Made by a program: the position numbers and the translations under genes. The notes beneath the pieces were generated by a model. It had not been told where the DNA came from and searched no databases. It saw nothing but the letters and a program-made list of their open reading frames with translations. Positions 23,515 to 31,918 of a stretch of 64,000 nucleotides of DNA are shown here, one piece after another; position 1 is the stretch's first letter, and each line of letters starts with the position of its first letter. The stretch comes from Phymorhynchus buccinoides. Taxonomy: Eukaryota; Mollusca; Gastropoda; Neogastropoda; Raphitomidae. The stretch covers positions 22,029,682 to 22,093,681 of the forward strand of contig CM065704.1 of the NCBI GenBank assembly GCA_017654935.2, in the 5' to 3' direction.

Positions 23515-24429
23515 CATAGGAAGTAGAAAATGAGGTAACACTAAGTAGTAAGTGACTAACAGCAAAGGTAATAATACTTAATAGTAATACTGACTCAGGC
23601 TAAAGTTTAAGGCAAAAAGGAGACTGAATAAATTAAGTCAGTCTTAAACTTTTAAGATCAGATCAACAAAGGGGGTTACAACACGGTCTCCTTTAGCTTA
23701 AAACAATATTCCACACTGCCCACTGACCTGCGAAATGACAATGCCCCCATCCAGATGGCAGAACGTTTTTCCTGCTTCAGTGGATTTGACAGCGCCCATG
23801 TGCACGTGGCGGCTGACGCTGATATGGCTGACCAGGTTGAACAAACGCTCCCCCCGCACGTAGCTGTGGTCCGTCACAAACATGTAATAGTCAAACGTTT
23901 CCGGGTACTGCTCAGTAACGTACTTCAACATATGCACCGGTGTCAAATGCGGGAGGTTGTCCTTGAAATTCACTATGGTCATCCCCGAAGGCACGGTGGG
24001 CCCTTTATCGTCCAGAAAATACACCAGCCGGGTGACGTAGCTGCTGAGAGTTTTGTTCAGGGCAACGCCTAGAGTGTTAATGGTGTTCTTGGACGTCACC
24101 ACTCCCACGAAAAGCTTCTCGCGGATGCCCAGCTCAGTGGAGGCATAGCGCGGGCGGATGAGCTTGGCCTTGGAGGCGCGGATTTCCTCGGCGTTCTCTG
24201 TCTGCGGTAACGGGGGGATGACGCGCGGCTCAAAGCTCTCCTCCTCCTGGCCCGTCAGGGACTTGGTGCCGCGCATGTGCACCAGCTGCTGGGGGTCCTG
24301 GCGGGAGAGGAACGTCTCGCAGCTGTCATCGCTGAAGGGGGCGTACATCATGCTCATGGTCACGCCCAGGCACAGCCCGATGATGGCCGGGACCAGGGGG
24401 CGCACCAGGCGCATGCACCGCTGGTCCAT
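6812..24429 (-). CDS. CHPF: Chondroitin polymerizing factor (chondroitin sulfate synthase 2-like), 10 coding exons
   Basis: Joining ten exons (24429-23728, 22764-22636, 19122-18986, 18402-18284, 16415-16302, 15462-15242, 14006-13795, 12280-12058, 10229-10009, 7040-6812) gives 2307 nt, i.e. 768 residues plus TAG. Every intron is GT-AG and every phase fits. The product is a Golgi type II membrane protein: short cytosolic tail, signal anchor at residues 8-28, stem, then an N-terminal beta3-glycosyltransferase-like half ([17 protein letters not shown], about 98-113) and a C-terminal CHGN half (NGYRRFDP in exon 6, [12 protein letters not shown] in exon 5, [10 protein letters not shown] in exon 10). 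Family knowledge: CHPF partners the chondroitin synthases to build the GlcA-GalNAc polymer and is itself weakly active or inactive. Consistent with this, the metal-binding acidic triads are missing: FVTDHSY (184-190) replaces the DDD-type motif, and CSVGMEL (596-602) replaces DVD. The first ATG (24429) precedes the anchor. CHPF versus CHPF2 cannot be separated here. Confidence 0.93.
7974..8907 (+). mobile_element. Internally deleted pogo-type transposon
   Basis: Perfect inverted ends (CCGTAATTTCCGGCCTATA at 7974, its complement ending at 8907) are flanked by TA. Inside are the two ends of a transposase but not its DDE core. TA target sites and a Brinker/pogo-like DNA-binding start are typical of the pogo superfamily. 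It lies in CHPF intron 9. Confidence 0.88.
8212..8606 (+). pseudogene. Remnant pogo transposase (N- and C-terminal pieces)
   Basis: The ATG at 8212 opens [20 protein letters not shown] and [16 protein letters not shown], a Brinker/POGK-like helix-turn-helix start. It ends at a stop (8335-8337). In the next frame an acidic tail follows (GFKKAEITP, then [10 protein letters not shown] and [12 protein letters not shown]), typical of the end of such transposases. The catalytic middle is missing. Confidence 0.8.
9228..9400 (+). mobile_element. Possible RTE-type LINE 3' end
   Basis: Contains AAGTTTCGTTAAGATTGG, CAGTAGTTTAGATG and TTTTGACAGACAGAG, a wording typical of the 3' ends of RTE-like LINEs. 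No coding part is present, so the call is tentative. Confidence 0.4.
9582..9925. repeat. Six-copy 66-bp minisatellite in CHPF intron 9
   Basis: Units begin with GACAGGCATG at 9582, 9648, 9714, 9780, 9846 (variant) and 9896 (shortened spacing). The period is a multiple of three, so minus-strand frames stay open, but no protein similarity is seen. It lies 80-430 bp beyond the exon 9 donor. Confidence 0.9.
10009..10229 (-). CDS. CHPF: CHPF exon 9 (residues 620-692)
   Basis: The exon is 221 nt, phase 0 in, phase 2 out, between CATTTCCAG and GTCAGT. It encodes [19 protein letters not shown] through DIFDMFIKY. Its acceptor and 5' part are repeated six more times upstream in transcription (10318-11120). 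Confidence 0.93.
10179..11120 (-). repeat. Seven-copy 139/151-bp tandem array of the exon 9 splice acceptor and 5' exon part
   Basis: The marker GTCGTAGATCAGG starts at 10179 (true exon), 10318, 10469, 10620, 10771, 10922 and 11061. Corresponding exon starts are 10229, 10368, 10519, 10670, 10821, 10972 and 11111. Copies differ by a 12-bp indel inside the intron part. Truncated exon copies read [17 protein letters not shown] like the real exon and then run into a stop in that frame. Confidence 0.94.
11522..11820. mobile_element. MITE with GGGTTTCCCCG ends in CHPF intron 8
   Basis: Left end GGGTTTCCCCGCGTTGTTTT and right end CAAAACTACCCGGGGAAAAC are inverted. The core (about 11557-11735) resembles the core of the element at 28333-28572 in inverted orientation. 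CA repeats flank both sides. Confidence 0.7.
12058..12280 (-). CDS. CHPF: CHPF exon 8 (residues 545-619)
   Basis: The exon is 223 nt, phase 2 in, phase 0 out, between GCCTACAG and GTTGGT. It encodes [16 protein letters not shown] through MNTIPEWQ. The region [16 protein letters not shown] aligns with the segment where catalytic chondroitin synthases carry DVD; here it is S-V-G, so GalNAc transfer by this subunit is not expected. Confidence 0.93.
12711..13050. mobile_element. pogo-type MITE with inserted or divergent 3' part
   Basis: TA-flanked; begins CCGTATTTTTCCAAGTATA and ends TTATAGTCCGAAAAATATGG. The stretch 12865-13028 is not found in the 6198 copy and probably was added later. Confidence 0.65.
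13106..13178 (-). pseudogene. Relict duplicate of CHPF exon 7 (3' part)
   Basis: The stretch resembles 13795-13866 at most positions and still encodes an [13 protein letters not shown] segment and PRPGQED in broken form. The donor that follows the real exon (GTGAGT) is GGAGAG here, so it cannot splice normally. It lies in intron 7, downstream of the true exon in the direction of transcription. Confidence 0.8.
13195..13727. mobile_element. DNA element, CAGACCTGTTTACC ends, 6-bp target duplication, copy 1
   Basis: Inverted ends CAGACCTGTTTACC and GTAAACAGGTCTG are flanked by ATAGTA on both sides (13189-13194 and 13728-13733). Length is 533 bp and no transposase was recognised, so it is non-autonomous. 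It lies in intron 7 between the relict and the true exon 7. Confidence 0.85.
13795..14006 (-). CDS. CHPF: CHPF exon 7 (residues 475-544)
   Basis: The exon is 212 nt, phase 0 in, phase 2 out, between GATTTCAG and GTGAGT. It encodes [20 protein letters not shown] through EDTFSVL. Its acceptor and first 15 nt are the terminal copy of the array at 14007-14825. A decayed second copy of its 3' part lies at 13106-13178. Confidence 0.94.
14007..14825 (-). repeat. About twelve-copy 59-61-bp tandem array of the exon 7 splice acceptor
   Basis: Decoy exon starts lie at 14065, 14124, 14185, 14246, 14307, 14368, 14427, 14488, 14549 and 14610, with degenerate ones near 14665 and 14815. Each unit repeats the intron 6 end and the first 15 nt of exon 7 (VNIVP or VDIVP), then diverges from the real exon. 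Confidence 0.93.
15242..15462 (-). CDS. CHPF: CHPF exon 6 (residues 401-474)
   Basis: The exon is 221 nt, phase 1 in, phase 0 out, between CTCCTCAG and GTCAGC. It encodes [18 protein letters not shown], then [19 protein letters not shown] and [13 protein letters not shown]. The NGYRRFDP and GMEYxLDL blocks are CHPF/CHSY hallmarks. Confidence 0.94.
16302..16415 (-). CDS. CHPF: CHPF exon 5 (residues 363-400)
   Basis: The exon is 114 nt, phase 1 in and out, between AATATTAG and GTGGGTTC. It encodes [20 protein letters not shown] through [18 protein letters not shown] is a highly conserved CHSY/CHPF signature that marks the linker leading into the second transferase half. The exon reads in a frame with no long open reading frame around it. 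Confidence 0.92.
17606..18098. mobile_element. DNA element, CAGACCTGTTTACC ends, 6-bp target duplication, copy 2
   Basis: Same terminal sequences as the 13195 copy, flanked by GTTTTA on both sides (17600-17605 and 18099-18104). Length is 493 bp. It lies in intron 4. The interior is AT-rich and has no recognisable coding sequence. Confidence 0.85.
18284..18402 (-). CDS. CHPF: CHPF exon 4 (residues 323-362)
   Basis: The exon is 119 nt, phase 2 in and phase 1 out. It encodes [20 protein letters not shown] through SISWPI. The acceptor CATTTCAG and the first 22 nt of the exon are the last copy of the tandem array at 18381-18840. The true copy has one more T in the exon than most array copies. Confidence 0.9.
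18381..18840 (-). repeat. Eight-copy 60-bp tandem array of the exon 4 splice acceptor
   Basis: Units start at 18381, 18442, 18502, 18562, 18622, 18682, 18742 and 18801. Each contains, on the minus strand, the acceptor (TTCATTTCAG in most) and about 22 nt of exon 4. Only the copy at 18381-18402 continues into the real exon. Middle copies are nearly identical, which suggests recent expansion or homogenisation. Confidence 0.93.
18986..19122 (-). CDS. CHPF: CHPF exon 3 (residues 278-322)
   Basis: The exon is 137 nt, starts in phase 0 after GTATTTCCAG and ends in phase 2 before GTGAAT. It encodes [14 protein letters not shown] through DDTNHYKLH plus two bases of an Arg codon. NSS in EFNSSHT is a possible N-glycosylation site. 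A (TG)n tract sits directly upstream of the acceptor. Confidence 0.88.
19134..19620. repeat. (CA)n and ATGGATGATGTACACACATC minisatellite next to exon 3
   Basis: Several units of variable-length CA runs, each joined by CATGGATGATGTACACACAT or its GCACACACAT variant. On the transcribed strand this is a long UG-rich tract that ends within about 15 nt of the exon 3 acceptor. The many short ORFs here are artefacts. Confidence 0.9.
20168..20330 (+). repeat. Interspersed repeat (copy 1 of 2) in CHPF intron 2
   Basis: Shares GGAGTGTGGCTGC, TAATGTTCTCATTCCTA and GCTGTTGGGATGATCCCTGG with 23032-23208 and ends in an ACAACAACAAC tail. SINE-like, but no A or B box was seen. Confidence 0.65.
20876..21660. 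repeat. (CA)n and (GA)n microsatellites in CHPF intron 2
   Basis: CA runs at about 20880-20900, 20933-21000 and 21099-21127, GA runs at 21341-21411 and about 21478-21540. The duplicated motif GTTGAAAAAGAAGAAGCAC with TATAGGCCTAT at 21128 and 21421 shows a local duplication around the GA tract. Confidence 0.88.
22636..22764 (-). CDS. CHPF: CHPF exon 2 (residues 235-277)
   Basis: The exon is 129 nt, phase 0 on both sides, bounded by TTTGTGCCAG and GGAGGG/GTCAGT. It encodes [13 protein letters not shown] through [12 protein letters not shown]. This matches the CHPF stretch with conserved Cys (the C-x-D-A-T-G-x-x-C region in vertebrates). Confidence 0.92.
23032..23208 (+). repeat. Interspersed repeat (copy 2 of 2) in CHPF intron 1
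   Basis: Same family and orientation as 20168-20330, ending in GACAACAACGACAC. A separate repeat tail (AAAGCGCTTTGGGCTC then ATTATTATTAT) lies just upstream at about 22930-23010. Confidence 0.65.
23728..24429 (-). CDS. CHPF: CHPF exon 1 (residues 1-234)
   Basis: This exon encodes the tail, the signal anchor, the stem and the first glycosyltransferase half, and ends in phase 0 at GTCATTTCGCAG followed by GTCAGT. The ATG at 24429 is the first in frame; the frame is open further upstream but without another ATG. A second ATG five codons later is possible. NKT at residues 125-127 is a candidate N-glycosylation site. The exon is GC-rich compared with its introns. Confidence 0.92.
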
Positions 24430-24483
24430 GATGCAGGGACTCCGTATGTGACTAGATCCCACTTAGGTATAGCAGCATGGAAT
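24430..24483 (-). promoter_or_regulatory. CHPF 5' UTR and predicted 3' splice site
   Basis: On the minus strand, a pyrimidine run ending in TTTTTTTCAG stands just before 24483, so the coding exon is probably preceded by an intron and at least one non-coding first exon further upstream. The promoter was not located. This is inference from the splice-site pattern alone. Confidence 0.45.
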
Positions 24484-26280
24484 CTGAAAAAAAGTAATCA
24501 TCTTGCTTACTTCTGGAACTCACTCCCGAGCCACCTGGTACGATAATGATGAGTGTGTCTTAAACAGTTAACTATGACGATAGTAGCGTGTAAATTAACA
24601 TGTTACAACCCATGTTAATTGTTTAAGACACACTCATGATTACCACAACCACACCCGACTTTAAAAAGAGCACAATCTACTACGCGATTAAAAATCTCCT
24701 GGACAATGAACATTACCAAAAATTGTATTCACATAATTTTTTTTACGTTCCATTCAAAATCATATTTTTCTTTTACCGCACGCAAAAGCAAACACATGCA
24801 GAGTTCAGATTGTTGGATGCGCTCGCGCCAGCCCATTCACATGTAATGTTTTCAAAATGACGTATTGGATCAATTGATTCCAATTGATCACACTGTGCCT
24901 TGATACCATCATTGCTGTCATAAACAGGCAATATCAACAGTACTTCAGCCTTGAAATCACCTAAGAGCTGAAAAAGGAGACAGAGTCGGCGAGACCACAC
25001 AATATTGATTCTGAGGAAATGATGGGGATGTTCAGTGAGCACTGCTAAACATCAGTCCCCCAGTGGCAGTGCAACTCTTTGCTACCTTTCTTCAAACTTG
25101 GGAGCTAAGAAAAATGGCACAGTGGATATCTTGGACCATCTGGCCCATTCTGGGTGATGAGAAGAGAGAGAAAGTCAATCGACTGCCACCAAAATGGCCA
25201 TTAGATATTTTTTTAAACAGAAAATAGGAAAAACAGTGTGCAGATTTGGAAGGAGTTGTCAGAATGGGCAGAGGTGCAGAATCAGAAGAAACAGGACAAG
25301 AATCTGAGGGATCTTGAAAATTCGATCAAGACCATGAAAATAAACTTGAGAGTTTTCCTGGTCTTGATGAAAAATCTCTTTCAGACTTGTCAGACATTCT
25401 TTCTGACTCTGCTGCAGGAAGAGAAATTTGCTATTGCTGTTATGACAACACCCCAAAAACCTGCACACTGTACAATGGCAAGATTGAAAAAGTTTAAAAA
25501 AAAGACACAAAAACAAATATGTTGTTGCATATTGGACAAAGGATGAAACATATGATGATGCTGTAGATTTTGATTTATTAAAATTTGCCCTTGCAGCAGA
25601 CGTTGTCTTCTGTTTAAATACTTTTTTTTGGTTGTTTCCTGTGATTCCAATGGATTTTTAGAGGGATTAATTTTTCTCAGGATCATCAAAATACTAGAGT
25701 TAGACAGTGATGTCGCCAGTGTTTCTTGATAATTAAATGGCGGGCATTTCTTTCCTGTGTTTGGCTATAAGTTATAGCCAGTTATAGTAAGCATAGGTGG
25801 TTTTTTTTACTATAACTAGTAGTAGTAGGGCCTATAAGTATTCATTTGATTTTCATGCAGAGGTTCTGATTCTTGGTGCTACAGTATTCATAATCAAGTT
25901 GGCTGCTTTTCTTGTTCCATTCTTGTTGTGAAGGGGTGCTGGTGTTCAGATAATTTTTGTTCCTTCAAGTTCAAATGTTTATCTTTTCATATTTAATGTG
26001 TCTTTTCTTCTTCTTCTTCTTTGCAGTATGTAGCCACACACACACACACACACACACACACGCGCGCGTGCGTGCACACACACGCACATACACACAGACT
26101 ACTCTTTTTTCCTTTATCTAATATTAGTATGACTGAGTGTTACAGCCACTGTGGGAAAAAAATCATGGAAATTTAAGTTCTGGTTCATCACAGGAGCCTA
26201 TAATTTTTTTTAGTATACATTATACAAAAAAGGTTATATTCATATATATATATACCAGTACTTTCTTTTTTAAATAAAAT
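24484..26280. other. Upstream of CHPF, no gene recognised
   Basis: Includes an inverted pair GAGTGTGTCTTAAACAGTTA (24551) and TTAATTGTTTAAGACACACT (24616). A short minus-antisense stretch spells FWNSLPSHLV near 24510, a wording seen at the end of LINE reverse transcriptases; too short to call. The remainder is AT-rich with a CA tract at 26038-26060. The CHPF promoter and first exon probably lie here. Confidence 0.45.
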
Positions 26281-26289
26281 ATTTACTTT

Positions 26290-26835
26290 AGGATTAGGAT
26301 TAGGATTAGGATTTGGGACTCAAACATAGCCGTAAGGCTTTCCTGTCCCATCTTTCATTTTGTTTAATTATTTGTCTCGGTCTGTCGCACACTCAGTTTT
26401 TTACTTTTTGTTAATATTTTTCATCGTAATCATACATAACTGCCTTATTAGTTATAGTCATTCCATTCGTCGAGAAGGTTTTTAAAGGTGTTAGTATTTT
26501 GTACTCTTTTCATGTTAGGTGGTAAATTATTCCACACAGGTGCAACTCTGTTAGTAAAATAAAATTTTCTATTGTTAGTCCTACAATATTAAATATTTTA
26601 TAAGTTTGAATTAGGTTGCCCCTAAATCTCCCTGCCTTTAATGTAGGTAAATTTAGTTCTTTCAACCTGTCTGAATAAGAGACATTATGAAGACCTTGTA
26701 CTAACTTAGTTGCTCGTCTCTGTACTTTTTCTATCAAAACTGACTGTCTCTTTAAACCTGGATAGTCAGTATGATAGTGGATACCAAATAGTGAAATACA
26801 ATTTCCATTCTAAATTATATTATCATTATGTCAAA
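26290..26835 (-). mobile_element. LINE fragment (Jockey/CR1-like RT C-terminus)
   Basis: The minus strand encodes IEKVQRRATKLVQGLHNVSY, then SDRLKELNLPTLKAGRFRGN and LIQTYKIF, a standard wording of the region after the RT domain. Frames are broken upstream. The 3' end runs into a short CCTAAT repeat at 26290-26312. The same family is at 28985-29270. Confidence 0.8.
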
Positions 26836-27175
26836 ATGAGCCTGAAGTCTAACTAAACCTTTGTTTTAACACACCTTCCGGCAAAGAGAGGCCTTCTCGT
26901 TTGTCTTCACAATCAACAAGTCTTTCAATTTAGCTTCAAAACTGAAGGATAAGTGGGAATATTATCCCTCAAGCACTTCTCAATCGCATCCTCAGCTTTT
27001 TTAACTTTTCACCCAAGTTCTCGCCATCTTCATACGTGTAAACTGAAACTAGAGTTCTCTACCCTGGTAAAAAGAATTCACGTCTAGGGCCTATGTAAAC
27101 AGAAGGTGTGCAGACTCTCATCTTCACAAACGCATAGGCCAAGCCAATAAGCTAGTGCGCGCGCGCGTTTGTGCA

Positions 27176-28085
<910 letters not shown>

Positions 28086-28332
28086 GAGATTTTACGTTCA
28101 GTTTCGAGTTAAAAGACAACACTTTAAGGTGTCCACGTGATGAGTGACCGAAGTGATATCCTTAAAATTCCTTCACGTGCTGAGGCTGCTGGCGGCGTGT
28201 TTGAGAAAGCACACTTTACCATATTAATTCTATCATATTAAGTCATGGCATTATTAGTGAATTTCTCAATTTGGTGAGTAATATCAGAACTTTTTTAAAA
28301 ACTTTTTTAATTTGAACAATCCTCATCTTGGC

Positions 28333-28572
28333 GGCAATATTAACATTTCTTCCCCTCAACCCAAAACGGTACAAGTGCAGTTGTAGTGCACGCGCACTAT
28401 GACTTCACTTGCGCTCCAAGTGTCAAGTGTACTATCCGGGACAGAAAATATTGATGAATTTTGTGACGGACAACGTGATATTTTCATTGTTCAAATCCCC
28501 TATAGAGACAGCACTTTTTCCGTCTAAGATGGTTCAGATAGTGTTGTGAGGGGAAGAAATGTTAATATTGCC
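28333..28572. mobile_element. MITE with GGCAATATTAACATTTC ends
   Basis: Inverted ends of about 28 bp (GGCAATATTAACATTTCTTC and its complement) enclose a 180-bp core related to the core at 11557-11735. Confidence 0.75.
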
Positions 28573-28584
28573 TTTTTTCCCCCA

Positions 28585-29353
28585 AAGGGTGCCAGAATGA
28601 TCAATTTAATGATCGTGGGCCCCAAAGAGAAGAAGAAGATTCATTTTTGTTATGAACTATGACTCATTCAGTCATTGACTGGTCTGATGAGAACCGACAA
28701 CGCCAACGGGAGTACAGGTCTCAGGTCTGGTACGTCGCAGACGCCACTTCTGATGGTAAATTGCAACGGAACTAGAGTAGGACTCTAGGAGGGCACATCA
28801 TACATGTACTAAATAGAAAATATAGAAGGAGAAAGGCCTACTGCTTGTCGCAGTCAAAGGTGTAGCTCGTGCAAATCTGCCGCACATTACATTGACTTGA
28901 TGTACATAGGAAAGAAAACCCCTAAACATGAGTATTAATAAAAACTATTATATATGAAACTGAACTGCACAACAAGTAAAATTAATATATATGTGAAAAC
29001 GAGAAAGACTTGGGAATAACTTTTGACTCAGCTTTGAAATTTGATACACATATACAGAAGGTAACCAGTAAAGCTAACCAAGTAATGGGATTAATCAAAA
29101 GATCATTTGACTATCTTCATAAAGATATATTTGTTAAATTATACAAGGCTATGGTTCGACCTCGCTTAGAATGGCATCCTAACCTAAAAAGACAATCAAT
29201 AATAATTGAAAAAGTTCAGAGAAGAGCCACAAAATTAGTTAAAGCATGTAAAAATATGTCTAAAAATAGCGAAGAGCTAGGGATAGGGTTAGGTTTAGGG
29301 TTCTTCTTCTTCTCTTTGGGGCCCACGATCATTAAATTGATTATTCTGGCACC
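28585..29353. repeat. Inverted repeat enclosing a LINE fragment
   Basis: The arm at about 28585-28640 (GGTGCCAGAATGATCAATTT, GGGCCCCAAAGAGAAG) recurs inverted at about 29300-29353. Between them lie unassigned sequence and the RT remnant at 28985-29270. Confidence 0.7.
28985..29270 (+). mobile_element. LINE fragment (Jockey/CR1-like RT C-terminus)
   Basis: Encodes LGITFDSALKFDTHIQKVTS-like sequence, KANQVMGLIKRSFDYL, KAMVRPRLEW and IEKVQRRATKLV in one frame. The stretch between RLEW and the QRRATKLV block is shorter than usual. Same family as 26290-26835. Confidence 0.8.
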
Positions 29354-29404
29354 CTCAAGAGAAAAAAAAAAGACTGAAAAAAGGGGGGTCAGTTCCATCT
29401 GCTA

Positions 29405-29770
29405 AAGGGCCTAAGCTGCTGCATGGACATAGGGGTGTTTGGGTTTTAGTAACCCAGCCAGCTCGCGCCCGCTGCTCCGGTCTGAGCGTGATGCTGCATC
29501 CTGGAAACAGGGTGTGGAGGGGTTAAGGGAGAGGGAGGCTGATGGGTTTATTAATGATTCCCTTGCACTGCTGGCCCACTGCCCAGGGGTAACACTAACA
29601 GCAGTGAAGGAGCAGAGGTCATCCAGCTTGAATTGTAGGCTGGGGCAGTGCACCGCACTGGTGTTTATCCTGTGCAGCATGGAGAGCCTGGTTCTCTGCC
29701 ATCTGCTCTCCAGAGAGTCCCAGCCCAGGTTCTCCAGCATGGTGTTTACGCTGGACGTTGGCCTGGGTTA
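29405..29770 (-). mobile_element. LINE fragment, second family (RT C-terminus)
   Basis: The minus strand encodes MLENLGWDSLESRWQRTRLS, then MLHRINTSAVHCPSLQ, the ending seen in many LINE reverse transcriptases. GC content is higher than around it. The RT core is absent. Confidence 0.75.
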
Positions 29771-30056
29771 TGGTTAGGAATACGGTTAGGGATAGGATTA
29801 GGGTCAATTTAGTGTCGAATACACTAAACATAAAATTTGATGGTACATCATGATCGATTCGCACATGTGCAAACATGTTGAGAACAAATCCATTTTGAGA
29901 ATGGCGGAGTGGTAGGGACAAAATAAGCCGTTAATCTTTTTATAGAGTCCCATCGTATACATACATCAAGTTAATCCCCCCAATTTAGCCGGGAAGGCCT
30001 AGGCCCCACTTCCACTTCCAGAAGCAAGCAACAAAGAAGAAAAAAATCTGTCTGGA

Positions 30057-30345
30057 CTAGTGATCAGTGGTCACAGGCTTAGATGGTGATCTGGTCAGCG
30101 CTGATGAAAATGCGCTGATGGAGCCTGCAGTGATAGTGGTCTCGCTCAGTTGGTTCCACTCCATGGGCAATCGGCCCAGAAACGCCGGAGATACGGGTGC
30201 CGAGAGGCCGGCGGATGCACGTTTCGCGCATTTGTGAAACCGCACAAATGATACGGCCGCCTCGGTTGCCGTTGCCATCAGGGCTCACAGCAAATTTGAA
30301 GCGATTCGGTCGAAAAATGGCGGAGTTATAAGGCCTGTTTTGTGT
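30057..30345 (-). repeat. Interspersed repeat shared with 55305
   Basis: On the minus strand it reads TATAACTCCGCCATTTTTCG, CCGAATCGCTTCAAATTTGC and CGGCCTCTCGGCACCCGTAT, matched at 55321-55460 on the plus strand. Family unknown; no coding evidence. Confidence 0.7.
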
Positions 30346-30367
30346 TTCAGACACACACACACACACG

Positions 30368-31648
30368 TGTGACGTAAGTGTCCCGCGCAACCCCTCTTTC
30401 TTATCTACACCCCCCCCTCTCCTTTTCATTTCTCTGTCCGGCCGCCACTTTAATTGCCATCCACCATCAAAAGAACGCCGATTAAGGCATTTGTCTCTTT
30501 GAAGCCCGATTTACCTCCCCTGTCAGCATGTACCACCTACAGAGGTTATCTCCCTTCACCCCCCCCCCCCCCCCCCCCACCCCTTATCTCTGTTCCCCAT
30601 CACGAGAAAGTGACGACCCACAGGCGGTGTCTTTTGAAGACAACTCGTCCTTTCTAATCACGAGAAGGATTTGAATGTCCGGCATGTGATAATGATGTAA
30701 CCGGCGCGTGATTGTTCGGTACTAGTATGCATACAATTATAGCATCATCTTGTGACATGTCAATGGCTATAAACCAACCACAGGCTTTCATTGTTTGAAA
30801 GTGAAGGCTATAATTGGAGTAGTGAGAAAAAGTTTTTCACACAAGACGCTGAAACCTAGCTAGAGCAACATTGCAGACTCAATCTCTACCAGCCAGGCAG
30901 AATAGCCCAACTACAGGGCATCGTGGGCAGGACGATAATCCCTGACTCACAAGGAAATAAGACGGGACCGCCGCCAAGACGCCCCGCACCCAGAATCCGC
31001 GAGGAGACCACGCCTGAACCGTGCCATCCCGCGAAGCCGTAACCGGAACGACTGGGAGCTACTCTCACCTGACGAGCAAGCCCAGCCACTCCAGCACTCG
31101 CCGATCACTACGGAGGAACTTGACAACAGCTAAGTCCCCCGGACCGCGCCAATCACTTGAACTTTCCTCCGGACAATGAAGATTAGTGACCCTTCTCGCT
31201 TGGGGCTAACCTTCTAGAAAGACAAAAGTCTTGTAAATCCTTTCGGATTTCATTGTTTTTATCCATATTTTGTTTTGGGCGCCATTGAGCTGCTTTATTA
31301 TTATTGTTGCATAATCTTATGCAGATTTTGTGAGTAAATAAAATACAAGTGTCAAATAATCCTGAACCCTTTGGTCAGACTGATGAGAGTGGGAGTCTTG
31401 TAATTTCATGTAAAACCCTACTTCTCTCTGTCTGCCATTTAGAGCAATTCAACCACTTGTATTTCTTACAACCATACGAGCCAGAACCCGGGCACAAATA
31501 TAAATTTATTAGATGAAAAGGGGCCGGGAAAGTTGCTCATCTCCCATACCCTAGAGAAGTGGGCTAAAGGCAAATTTTCTGTTTGAAAATTTAACACACT
31601 AAAAGTCTTCCCTAGAGGCTTAGCCTTTTAACCCATTACCTCGTCACA
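30368..31648 (+). repeat. 5' LTR (1281 bp)
   Basis: Begins TGTGACGTAAGTGTCCCGCG, ends CATTACCTCGTCACA. The outer parts (30368-30555 and 31500-31648) match the 3' LTR. The middle 944 bp do not occur there and carry a TATA-like GGCTATAAACC (about 30768) and an AATAAA (about 31337). Confidence 0.88.
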
Positions 31649-31654
31649 TCTAAT

Positions 31655-31672
31655 TGGGGGCTCGTCCGGGAT
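31655..31672 (+). promoter_or_regulatory. Primer binding site (tRNA-Pro type)
   Basis: TGGGGGCTCGTCCGGGAT, six bases after the LTR end, is the classic tRNA-Pro complementary primer site. Confidence 0.85.
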
Positions 31673-31918
31673 ATTTTTTTTCATAAACTCTAACAAATTT
31701 CAATTCAAACTGTAGTTCCTTTTCAAAACTTATCTTGTGTCCACTGGGAAAGTTATTGTGATTTGGTTCACTGTGTTTTTATTTGATTTGTTTGAATAAT
31801 ATTTATGACTTTATTGTGATGTGCATGCTATTTCTGTTTATGTTGAAATAGTTAAGTGTTGTTTGATACATTCAACTGAGCAGCTTTGTTTTTATTTTGA
31901 ATAGTTGTATTTACAACC

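Noticed and set aside
23698..24462. A single-exon 254-residue gene
   Set aside because: The last residues after ISQ are intron; the frame continues by splicing into exon 2. Its upstream start at 24462 is a GTG, not an ATG.
25238..25546. 102-codon open frame rich in Lys and Gln
   Set aside because: AT-rich composition explains it; no similarity recognised, and the opposite strand is equally open.
26288..26315. Interstitial telomere repeats (TTAGGATTAGGA; also near 29280 and 29775)
   Set aside because: Only a few degenerate units, placed at LINE ends; more likely LINE tails than telomeric sequence.
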